From CAYXEN01 sp964464035 (GTDB lineage: Bacteria; Krumholzibacteriota; Krumholzibacteriia; WVZY01), in contig CAYXEN010000039.1 of the NCBI GenBank assembly GCA_964464035.1, positions 1 to 24,560 on the forward strand: a stretch of 24,560 bases of DNA, in the 5' to 3' direction. A model generated the notes under the pieces. It was not told the DNA's origin, did not search any database, and saw nothing but the letters and a program-made list of their open reading frames with translations. Below, piece by piece: positions 16,012-23,431 of the stretch. Position 1 is the first letter of the stretch. The number at the start of each line of letters is the position of its first letter. A program made the translations under genes and the position numbers.

Positions 16012-16706
16012 GGTGATTCCCCTCCTTACCAAAAAACTGTGACAGGACAGTAAATGAGGATTAGAACAAAAGCATGCTAGGTGAATGAGCTAGACTCCAT
16101 AGAAGCCTCCTTTTTTCACGATCCAGCTAATGGCTTAATCTCCATCAGGTTGCATTGTTACAATCAAATAGAGCACTTACAATCCTCANNNNNNNNNNNN
16201 NNNNNNNNNNNNNNNNNNNNNNNNNNNNNNNNNNNNNNNNNNNNNNNNNNNNNNNNNNNNNNNNNNNNNNNNNNNNNNNNNNNNNNNNCTTAATCTCCAT
16301 CAGGTTGCATTGTTACAATCAAATAGAGCACTTACAATCCTCATTACGAGTGTGAAGCATATTGCTATCTTTTCAATGATGGGCTCAATGATTAGCGCAA
16401 GATTATTAAGATCAGAGCATCAAGCGCTGTCTATTGCTATGTATGATAGAAGGAGGGCGAGCTAGCAGTCATACAGTGCTCTCCAACAAGAGCAGCGGGG
16501 AGTAAATTTCAGATAGCAGCCGAATCGCCCAGAGGTCCCCATCTGGAATTACAGCGCCGGCGTGCACCCAAAACATCGCAAAGCTAGGCATACAACCCTC
16601 GCTGTACCCCCGCGGGCACGAACGCTCGCAAAACCAAATTTTTCTAATCCCTTTTCGTTCCCCGGGCGTGAGCCCTCGAATCCCTGTCGAATCGCTCGCC
16701 CGCTTT
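16012..16706. other. AT-rich intergenic region with gap, no supported gene
   Basis: This stretch lies between the lipoprotein start and the orphan C-terminus near the BREX operon. The left two thirds are AT-rich. They contain the gap with its duplicated flanks, and a mini-ORF of seven codons (minus strand, 16100-16077) behind a strong AAGGAGG. The right part (about 16470-16706) is GC-richer; frames at 16469-16744 and 16549-16800 are open but have no ribosome-binding site or recognisable content. I see no tRNA, transposase or clear terminator. Confidence 0.5.
16134..16343. repeat. Exact 55-bp duplication flanking an assembly gap
   Basis: The 55 nt at 16134-16188 are repeated without change at 16289-16343, on both sides of the 100-N gap 16189-16288. 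The sequence is otherwise not repetitive. It is the same length as the overlap at the gap in the LVIVD gene, so this is almost certainly an unmerged contig overlap. The real DNA probably has one copy and no gap. Confidence 0.9.
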
Positions 16707-16793
16707 TCAACGCACGATCGCCATCTTGCGGACGATCGTGGCACCGGCTGCTCTCACCCGGCGGAAATACACACCACTCGGAAGCGGCCGCCT
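16707..16793 (-). pseudogene. Orphan C-terminus of a FlgD/T9SS-sorted protein
   Basis: Read on the minus strand, 28 codons give a typical terminal strand of a FlgD-like/T9SS-type sorting domain: RRPLPSGVYFRRVRAAG, then RKMAIVR and a TGA stop at 16707. Compare ASGIYFCRLRAG and SRRMVLLR at the end of the LVIVD protein. A stop codon (16794-16796) precedes it in frame, and the brxA-like gene ends only 3 nt upstream, so nothing encodes the rest of the protein. It is the 3' stump of a host gene truncated at this point. It differs from the LVIVD gene in DNA sequence and GC, so it is not a copy of that gene's end. Confidence 0.7.
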
Positions 16794-16796
16794 TCA

Positions 16797-17570
16797 TCAT
16801 TCCCGGCCACCATCCCGAAGCATAATCATATCCTGATCGAGCGCTTGCCGCAGCACATCTAGCCTCTCGGATGCCGCAATCAACTGATCAGCAGACACGT
16901 GGCTGAACCGGAACGGGAAAAGGCTTGGGGAATCGATCACCGCCTTCAATAGCACGGGTCGGTTGGGATGAGCAAGCAAGAAGGCCTCGGCCAGCCATGC
17001 GATAAGCTCAATATTAACTACATCACGTGAAACGCCGCATGCATAGATGCCTCTCTTCGATGTTTCTTTCAAGACACCCCAATCGACGAAGCTCCTTAAT
17101 ACATATCTTACACGACGAGATACCGTTTCCCGTTCCCCGTATCTCTCCCGCATGCGGCGCTGAACCTGGCCGGCTGCAACCGTCCCCTGCAGCCTGAGCA
17201 ATCGCCCCACATGAGCAGCCACTACGCCCCAGAACGGATAGGCTGCCATCGCCATGCCCCAATGGACGGCAATATGATCTTCACGTGGCAGGTTTGATAG
17301 AAGTTTCAAGCCGTCGTTCCGAAGAGAACAAAGATTGTCGGGAACGCGAAACCAGATCTTCATCAGGATCGTGATCGTCTTGTCCAGCGAGCCGCGTCTA
17401 CCTATGATAGTCGATCGAAACGAACTCTTGAGCTCCTCCTGCAATACCGTCTCCAGAGCAGAGTCCTTGTTTCCCGCCAACACGAGGTATGCGGTTTGCT
17501 CAAGCCATTTAAGCCGAACAAGCCGGTCGATGCCAATCTGATCGTATCGTCGATCCGCCGGCGAACTCAT
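16797..17570 (-). CDS. brxA: BREX type 3 BrxA-like DNA-binding protein
   Basis: A 257-residue, mostly helical soluble protein at the end of the BREX operon, in the place where type 3 BREX loci carry brxA (order brxF, brxC, pglXI, brxHII, pglZ, brxA). Residues about 97-130 (HIAVHWGMAMAAYPFWGVV and following) are a conserved-looking helical core. Residues 136-168 (RRMRERYGERETVSRRVRYV and following) resemble a winged-helix DNA-binding segment, which fits known DNA binding by BrxA proteins. The ATG overlaps the stop of pglZ (ATGA), showing translational coupling. The assignment rests on context and fold-like features more than on a diagnostic motif. The stop codon lies 3 nt from a foreign C-terminal stump, so the last residues could have been altered by the junction. 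Confidence 0.68.
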   Translation of the reverse strand: MSSPADRRYDQIGIDRLVRLKWLEQTAYLVLAGNKDSALETVLQEELKSSFRSTIIGRRGSLDKTITILMKIWFRVPDNLCSLRNDGLKLLSNLPREDHIAVHWGMAMAAYPFWGVVAAHVGRLLRLQGTVAAGQVQRRMRERYGERETVSRRVRYVLRSFVDWGVLKETSKRGIYACGVSRDVVNIELIAWLAEAFLLAHPNRPVLLKAVIDSPSLFPFRFSHVSADQLIAASERLDVLRQALDQDMIMLRDGGRE

Positions 17571-19594
17571 CCGTCTCTCCTATCGATCTGGACAAATGGA
17601 ACGATCAGCTCCTCGACACTTATACCCCCATGGCCGACAGTTCGACTCCCGGTTCGCACGAACGCGGCGCGGTGCGGTGCTATCAACGCAAGGTAATCTT
17701 GAGGCAAGCCGATCGGCGGCCATTCCAATGCTTCCGGAAATCGCTCCTTGACTCCAGCGCGAAGCAGTGGATCGGAGTAGACACGTACGCGCTCGCCGCG
17801 CAATTCCGCGATAGCCCCTTCGGCAGGCCGCCCGCACCCTGTTGCCTCGATATTCCCATGATCAGAAGAGAGATAGATCTTGAACCCCCTATCATGGAGA
17901 ATCCCGAGAAGGTTAAGCATGAAGCCTTGCCCGGCCCATTGCCTGATCTGGTTGTGCATACCCGCGGCTCCAAGCTCCATACCGTGCATGATTTTGTCGA
18001 CCTTATCGACGACCAACCCGATCACGCGGAGCCTAGGTTCTAACACAAGTTCGGAGACACAGTCCAGATTGCCGCTTGCCTGGCCGGCGGATAGGTCTCC
18101 AAGACCCTTCGCATAAGCCACCCCGTGCTGCTGGACTCCCTCGTCCGCCCAGAACTGGCTCCATAACGCCTGCTCCTTGTCAGTTGTATGAATGCTCGAT
18201 GGGAAGTATAGCGGCGGCCTCCCGGCAAAGGCCGCCTGCCGGGAAACAGAAGTGACAGTGGGAATCCACGCAAAAACGGCGTTCTCACGAAAAAGGAGCC
18301 TGGGATCCTGACTCTTGAGAACCTCGCGGAGCGCGATCCACTGGTCCAGGGACAAACCGTCCACGAGAAGGAAAGCAACTCTTGTGCGTCGGTCTCCCCC
18401 AATGTCTCGTGCGAGGAACCGCGCGATATGATGAAGCATCACCGGGGGCGCCGGCGGAAGGCTGGCGAGGCCGGCATAGCGTTCAAGCACCCAGGCAGTG
18501 AGCGCTGAATCAATCCGAGATTTCATTGCATCCAGGCGCTCGCGGAACTCATCCAGGAGGGTGCCATCCGAATCCAATTCCAATGCTATCAACTCAGCCC
18601 ACCGGTAAGCGAACTGCAGCCACTCCCCGTAACGTGCGCCGGTAGCTGGAATAGTCTTCTCAACCGAATCCAGAAGACCTTCGATGCGACGGCGGCGATT
18701 CTCCCCAGGAGAAACAGCGACGCCTATACCCGCCCACGTCTTTGATAATAACTCAGCATGATCGTGCATAACCGGTTGGAGCATCCCTTCTATGAACAGA
18801 TTATCAATATAGACGCGCACATCGTCATGGTCGAAAGGCAGGTCTTCCGGCCCGCTGAACTCATATACATATTTCGGTCTTTCCTCGCGGATTACATCGC
18901 CGCCTTGGATCGCCATGCGATCGAGGAACGCCGGCCAGCGCTCCTGCAGAAACGCAAAAAACGCATGTCGATCGGGTATGATGGATTCCAGAGGCCAGTC
19001 CTCGAACGAGCCGGATTCCTTAAGAAGATGGATGAAACGTTCATCGAGGACGGCCGGGATCCGCTGGCCGCGATAATGGCGACGCAACAATACCCTAAGG
19101 AGATCGGACGGTTGCTTAATGAGCTCGGGCGCTATCTCGAATACGTGGCGAAGGATGAACTCTTTCGTTGCATTGTCCCCGAGCCGTCCCGGCGCGTATT
19201 TCTCCTGGGCCTCGTAGAGCGCATCGAGATCCGCCCTGTCAAGCGACGTGATGACGGGATAGCTTAGATTGGGAAAGAGATCGCCCAGGTTGAAAGAAAG
19301 TTTGCGACCGGCCTGCAGCAAGTCATATGGCAAGGCATCGAGTTCTTGTGAGGGAGACCGCAGCACAACCACCAGATCAGTTTCCTCGCCGCGGTCCCAA
19401 TGCGAACGGAACTTGGACTCGTATGCATAGCGAAAGGCGACATGATCCTCGAACGGGATCAGTTCGAAGCCTCGCTTGCGGATCCCTTCCAGTATGCCTT
19501 CTTCAAGGAGCAACCCATCCGGGTCCGCTACCAACGTCAACCGGGCCACCCGAGGTGTGAACTCGCTCAGGATTTGGTCGCGCCAACTACTCAT
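17567..19594 (-). CDS. pglZ: BREX type 3 alkaline-phosphatase-superfamily protein PglZ
   Basis: A 675-residue cytoplasmic protein; this length is normal for type 3 PglZ. PglZ is the signature component of BREX, a phage-exclusion system that modifies host DNA and blocks phage replication. The PglZ domain occupies the C-terminal half. LLVDGLSLDQW (409-419) holds the presumed metal-binding or nucleophile Asp412. PTVTSVSRQAAF (445-456) follows, then DKVDKIMHG (530-538), SSDHG (576-580) with metal-ligand Asp and His, and GHGGISVEELIVPF (654-667). The N-terminal half (for example LVADPDGLLLEEG, 21-33) is the part particular to BREX type 3. The ATG has AGGAGAG 4 nt upstream. It sits 15 nt after the SIR2 gene and overlaps brxA by 4 nt, so all are in one transcript. 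Confidence 0.93.
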   Translation of the reverse strand: MSSWRDQILSEFTPRVARLTLVADPDGLLLEEGILEGIRKRGFELIPFEDHVAFRYAYESKFRSHWDRGEETDLVVVLRSPSQELDALPYDLLQAGRKLSFNLGDLFPNLSYPVITSLDRADLDALYEAQEKYAPGRLGDNATKEFILRHVFEIAPELIKQPSDLLRVLLRRHYRGQRIPAVLDERFIHLLKESGSFEDWPLESIIPDRHAFFAFLQERWPAFLDRMAIQGGDVIREERPKYVYEFSGPEDLPFDHDDVRVYIDNLFIEGMLQPVMHDHAELLSKTWAGIGVAVSPGENRRRRIEGLLDSVEKTIPATGARYGEWLQFAYRWAELIALELDSDGTLLDEFRERLDAMKSRIDSALTAWVLERYAGLASLPPAPPVMLHHIARFLARDIGGDRRTRVAFLLVDGLSLDQWIALREVLKSQDPRLLFRENAVFAWIPTVTSVSRQAAFAGRPPLYFPSSIHTTDKEQALWSQFWADEGVQQHGVAYAKGLGDLSAGQASGNLDCVSELVLEPRLRVIGLVVDKVDKIMHGMELGAAGMHNQIRQWAGQGFMLNLLGILHDRGFKIYLSSDHGNIEATGCGRPAEGAIAELRGERVRVYSDPLLRAGVKERFPEALEWPPIGLPQDYLALIAPHRAAFVRTGSRTVGHGGISVEELIVPFVQIDRRDG

Positions 19595-19609
19595 ACTTCT
19601 CTCCTAAGT

Positions 19610-22600
19610 TCAAACACCGTGTCGCCGGGCATATTCGGCCAACCGTTGGAATCGGCGGTCTTGTAGCAAATCCGGCGAGGCTCGCGAAATGGCGTTCAAG
19701 CATTCGCCGAGTTCCCTAGGAGCCAACGGCTGGTCATCGATAACGGCGTCCAGCAAGCGTAGGACGTCCTCCGGAAATCGTTTCGCCAGCGTCGATTCAT
19801 GCACCCGGTGTACAACGAAATCGGGATACTCGAGTGGCCTCAGCCAGTCGATAACGGTCGATAACGCGGTGCGGAACTCCTCTTGTGCAGCGATAGCAAG
19901 GAGTGCAAGTGACTCTGCAATACTATTTGAAGCCAGATCACGAGACTTAGGCCATATATCATGCCAGAAAGGCTGTATTCGATTCCTCCAGTACTCTTCT
20001 CGCTTCTCTCCCGCTGCTTCTAAGGCTTGCACGAGGGCCCGTGCAACTTCATTCAAACCTTCTTGAGGCAAGGAGCCTATCGCCGCTTGGAAATCTTTTG
20101 TCTTATAGCCATCCAGAGGCACCAATGCAGCGTAGGTCAAAAACGCTGCGAATTGGCTACCGTGTTCGCCCAGTTCCTCGTAGTGAGTCGCCGTGGCAAG
20201 AAACGGTTCTTTGAGGGCGATCAACAGTGGCTGGTACAGACGTGGGGACCATAAAAAGCCTTCCCATACTCCCTTGGCTTCGATGGGGTCACGTGTCCAG
20301 TCGAACAGTTGCAGGAGATGTGGTTCCGTCCAAGATCTGTCCACGCGGAATAACGCGATCAGCCGCGATGCCAGCAGCACACGACCATGGCGGAACTGCT
20401 CTTTCTGAGTATCACAAAGCTGGGTGAAAAGCGGTTTGATATCGTCCGGTAAGCCCTCATTGTCACTCGGTTTCCGCATAAACCAGATATTCAGCAGTGC
20501 CTCTGTGACATGCCCGACGGGGTGATTGATGGCGCGAGTTACAGGATCTTCATTACCTCCTCCCGGTTCATGTGGTAGAACCAACATACGGCGGCATAGA
20601 TCCATAAAGATGTCTTCGTTTGAATCGATTGTTTCGGATACCTTTCTGAGCCACCATGTCAGAGCGTGCGCTACTTTCTCGAGCCTGTCATTGGGCATCG
20701 CCTGCACGAGAGGAGCGTAGCAACGCCATGCGCGCCTAGCAAGGCGGTCCTTATCGCTCCACGCATAGAAAGCATCTTTCCACCGTTCGATAGGCCAAAT
20801 ACCCTCTTTTGCGAGATCGCCTAATGCTGCACCAGCATTGGCGAAGTGCTTTTTGCACGTCTCACGCCACGTATCCTCATAGAATGGTCTCTGGGCCGGT
20901 GGTAACTGTTTTTGTTTTAGCCATTCGACCAACTCCTCACGCTTGTGCGGGGCGATGTCAACCTGTCGGATTTCTTCAAAATCGGGATCGCCAGTCCCGC
21001 TCATCCAGTGTGAAAACTCCTCCCGTTCGTGGTTCGATAGCTTCCATTCAGGGTGAGCCTCTTTCAGTTCATTGAACCTTGTGAGTGCGGCATCTCCCAG
21101 TTGGCATCCACCTTGGCTCAGTTTAGCCAAACGGAGCCAAACTGAATGCTCCACAAGAGAGTACCAGTCCTCCGGTTTAAGGTCAGCGCGGTACATATGG
21201 CGGGGCGGGCCGGCCAGGATGGCGCTTTCAAGTTTTGTTTGGGCTTCCGGCATAAGTGAGGCGCTCTGTAGCACCAGAAGACGCATGGTCTCGCGTCGCG
21301 TCTCCACTGACCACAGCCACCACCCGTCATCGATTATCAACCAATCCACCCATTGTTCGGGTGGAATGCACCCGTTTTGGCTAGCTGCAAAAAGGGCTAG
21401 GCGCTTGAATGTTGGATAGGGCATCGTGAACCAATCCTCCGCAATCCGGCTTGCCCGTGCCGGATCGGTCGCCCGAACGGCCAGCCAGGCATCGCGGAGG
21501 AGCTCGATCAATGCAACCCAATCGCGGAAGCCCTTGTTCTGCCGATGTGGGCTGATTGATGGAAGATCCCAGTAGGAGCGGTCGCTGCGGTCATCAGCCT
21601 CACCCAGCTCACGCATTAGGTCCAATGCGTCGTGCAGCAGCTGTTGAAAATCATCGAGCAGCAGGGGCAACGCATGGTGCCAATGCTCGGATTTCGCGAG
21701 ATAAGGGAGCAGGGAATGAACATGATCGGTGGCCAGCACCAATTCCCAGTCGACAAGGTCTCTTAGGCGCTGCGGTGCTTTCGTTTGGTCGCGCTTCTCA
21801 TCGCCCCAACGAAAGGACTTGCGCAGCGATACCTTAGGTACAAGCAATTCCCGCAGCTCAAAGCGCAGCGTTGCAGTTAGGCCATTGCGCTTGAGCCGGT
21901 CCATCCAGTGATACAAATCCAGATCGTGTCCCGGTGACTTGACCCGGCCGGTCAACAGCAGTAGCCAGAGGATGCGCATCAGTGGGCTGGGGATCGCGTG
22001 AGGCGCGTTGGCGCAAATTGCTTCTAGCTCTGCCGTCTTGCCTTCTCGCTCTAAACGCGCCACTTGCTTCAGTCGGTCCTCTATTAGCCAGATAAAACGG
22101 TGATGCAACTGGCCGCCGCGCTCTGCCAACCAAAGAATCAAATAGGGATCGTTCAGGTGGCGCGTCAACCAACGGGCCAAATGAAACATCACATCATCCC
22201 ATGCCGCTCCACTGCCGTTATCGGCGAACAACGACATCCAAGACGCGTGCGTGTAAGGGGCGGGGCGATGGATCAGGCTGAATGCCAGCTTGTTGACAAC
22301 TTGCGCGCACGCCAGAACACCGAAACGGGAAAGATCCGCATGCCGGTAGCGATCATCCGAGAAGGCATCCAGCCAATCTAGAGGGGGGACTGGATCAAAC
22401 TCCGCAAAGCGCCTGGCCGGTAGGCCTGATGGATCTGACAGTGCCCACAACATTCGACTCACATAATCGTCTTGTTGGGTACTGGCCGATGGCCGTGCAA
22501 GGGCATGATTCACGACGATGCGTTCCTTCCCAAGAACTCCGTCGCGATAGGTTTCGGCCCAATCTTTGAGGGTGCGGTACAGTGCAGCCTGTTTGTTTGC

Positions 22601-23428
22601 CGGGTCGTAGAGGATCGGCGTGACGCCTTTCGCCTTCCATTCGATGGTCTTGGCCTCTTCCTGATCGGGCGGGCAATCGCCAAAGGCATAGGCTTGGGGG
22701 GTTATCTCGCCCAACATCCGGTCGGCGGCCAAGGCATCCATCATGTAGCGCAGTACAGGGTCGTTGATGCTGTAACCCACAAAGCAGACGATATAGTTGC
22801 GAAACAACTCGCTGACGAAGCGCGCCGCCCAGCGTTCGGTGAGGTAGGCAAGGCCGAAATCGCCGCTAGTCAGCACCAGATGATTCAGTGCGGCTTCATC
22901 ATTCTTGTTTATTGGCAAGCGCCCATGCAAATACACAAGTCCATTCCAACGACTATTCTTTGGAATCGGCAGTATAGGCGCAACAAGGGCATTGAATGAT
23001 TGGTTGTTCTTTCTGCGCCGAGCAATATGTTCAAAGATAAGATCAAAATTGGTGGTCACCAAACGCAGCACACCTTCACGGTCTTTAGCTAGTTGTAACA
23101 AGGCTTCGTGAGTGTGAGTAGCGCCTCTACGGCCCAGTTTCGGTTGCAGAATATCATGCAATACCCGCCGCATTGCTAGGCGCTGGCCTGGCAACCGTCG
23201 CTCCAGCAAATCCAACGTGGCATCATATTGACCGCGCTGATACGTCTCGTCTTCTAGGGGGTTTCGAGTAGTCCCCACGAACTCATAAATCTTATCCACC
23301 AGTTCTTTGAACCCAGGCAAACCTGCTGGATACGAGATGCCAGCCCCACAAAAGAACACGACACGCCCTTCCTCATGCGCATCCAACAAGGTTTCGGGTA
23401 TATTAGGACCGTTAGCTTTGAACTGCAT
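19610..23428 (-). CDS. SIR2-domain (Dsr-like) anti-phage NADase candidate inside the BREX operon
   Basis: A 1272-residue protein. Residues about 20-230 form a SIR2-like NAD-binding domain: FFCGAGIS (25-32), TTNFD (125-129, N127), YLHG (166-169, H168) and FVGYSINDP (216-224). N127 and H168 correspond to the Asn and His needed for NAD+ cleavage in defence-associated sirtuins such as DSR2. The remaining thousand residues are helical, rich in Trp and Leu, without a motif I recognise. They resemble the large sensor regions of Dsr proteins, possibly the DUF4020 group. Its likely role is to deplete NAD+ and abort infection when phage is sensed, which is inference. It starts 3 nt after the brxHII stop, with an AGGAA-type site inside the end of that gene, and stops 15 nt before pglZ. 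A SIR2 gene is not a core BREX gene. Confidence 0.85.
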   Translation of the reverse strand: MQFKANGPNIPETLLDAHEEGRVVFFCGAGISYPAGLPGFKELVDKIYEFVGTTRNPLEDETYQRGQYDATLDLLERRLPGQRLAMRRVLHDILQPKLGRRGATHTHEALLQLAKDREGVLRLVTTNFDLIFEHIARRRKNNQSFNALVAPILPIPKNSRWNGLVYLHGRLPINKNDEAALNHLVLTSGDFGLAYLTERWAARFVSELFRNYIVCFVGYSINDPVLRYMMDALAADRMLGEITPQAYAFGDCPPDQEEAKTIEWKAKGVTPILYDPANKQAALYRTLKDWAETYRDGVLGKERIVVNHALARPSASTQQDDYVSRMLWALSDPSGLPARRFAEFDPVPPLDWLDAFSDDRYRHADLSRFGVLACAQVVNKLAFSLIHRPAPYTHASWMSLFADNGSGAAWDDVMFHLARWLTRHLNDPYLILWLAERGGQLHHRFIWLIEDRLKQVARLEREGKTAELEAICANAPHAIPSPLMRILWLLLLTGRVKSPGHDLDLYHWMDRLKRNGLTATLRFELRELLVPKVSLRKSFRWGDEKRDQTKAPQRLRDLVDWELVLATDHVHSLLPYLAKSEHWHHALPLLLDDFQQLLHDALDLMRELGEADDRSDRSYWDLPSISPHRQNKGFRDWVALIELLRDAWLAVRATDPARASRIAEDWFTMPYPTFKRLALFAASQNGCIPPEQWVDWLIIDDGWWLWSVETRRETMRLLVLQSASLMPEAQTKLESAILAGPPRHMYRADLKPEDWYSLVEHSVWLRLAKLSQGGCQLGDAALTRFNELKEAHPEWKLSNHEREEFSHWMSGTGDPDFEEIRQVDIAPHKREELVEWLKQKQLPPAQRPFYEDTWRETCKKHFANAGAALGDLAKEGIWPIERWKDAFYAWSDKDRLARRAWRCYAPLVQAMPNDRLEKVAHALTWWLRKVSETIDSNEDIFMDLCRRMLVLPHEPGGGNEDPVTRAINHPVGHVTEALLNIWFMRKPSDNEGLPDDIKPLFTQLCDTQKEQFRHGRVLLASRLIALFRVDRSWTEPHLLQLFDWTRDPIEAKGVWEGFLWSPRLYQPLLIALKEPFLATATHYEELGEHGSQFAAFLTYAALVPLDGYKTKDFQAAIGSLPQEGLNEVARALVQALEAAGEKREEYWRNRIQPFWHDIWPKSRDLASNSIAESLALLAIAAQEEFRTALSTVIDWLRPLEYPDFVVHRVHESTLAKRFPEDVLRLLDAVIDDQPLAPRELGECLNAISRASPDLLQDRRFQRLAEYARRHGV

Positions 23429-23431
23429 TTC

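Noticed and set aside
16134..16343. 55-bp direct repeat as target duplication of a mobile element in the gap
   Set aside because: The length is exactly equal to the overlap at the other repeat-flanked gap, and both abut the N run, which fits an assembly-graph overlap and not transposition.
16713..16740. Inverted repeat CACGATCG / CGATCGTG with a 12-nt loop, as an attachment site or terminator
   Set aside because: It lies in the codons of the sorting-domain stump and has no T-run. It arises from codons for Ile-Val occurring twice, so chance is the simplest explanation.
16469..16744. A 91-codon minus-strand frame with several cysteines near the BREX boundary
   Set aside because: It has no ribosome-binding site, overlaps the sorting-domain stump in a different frame, and shows no family features.
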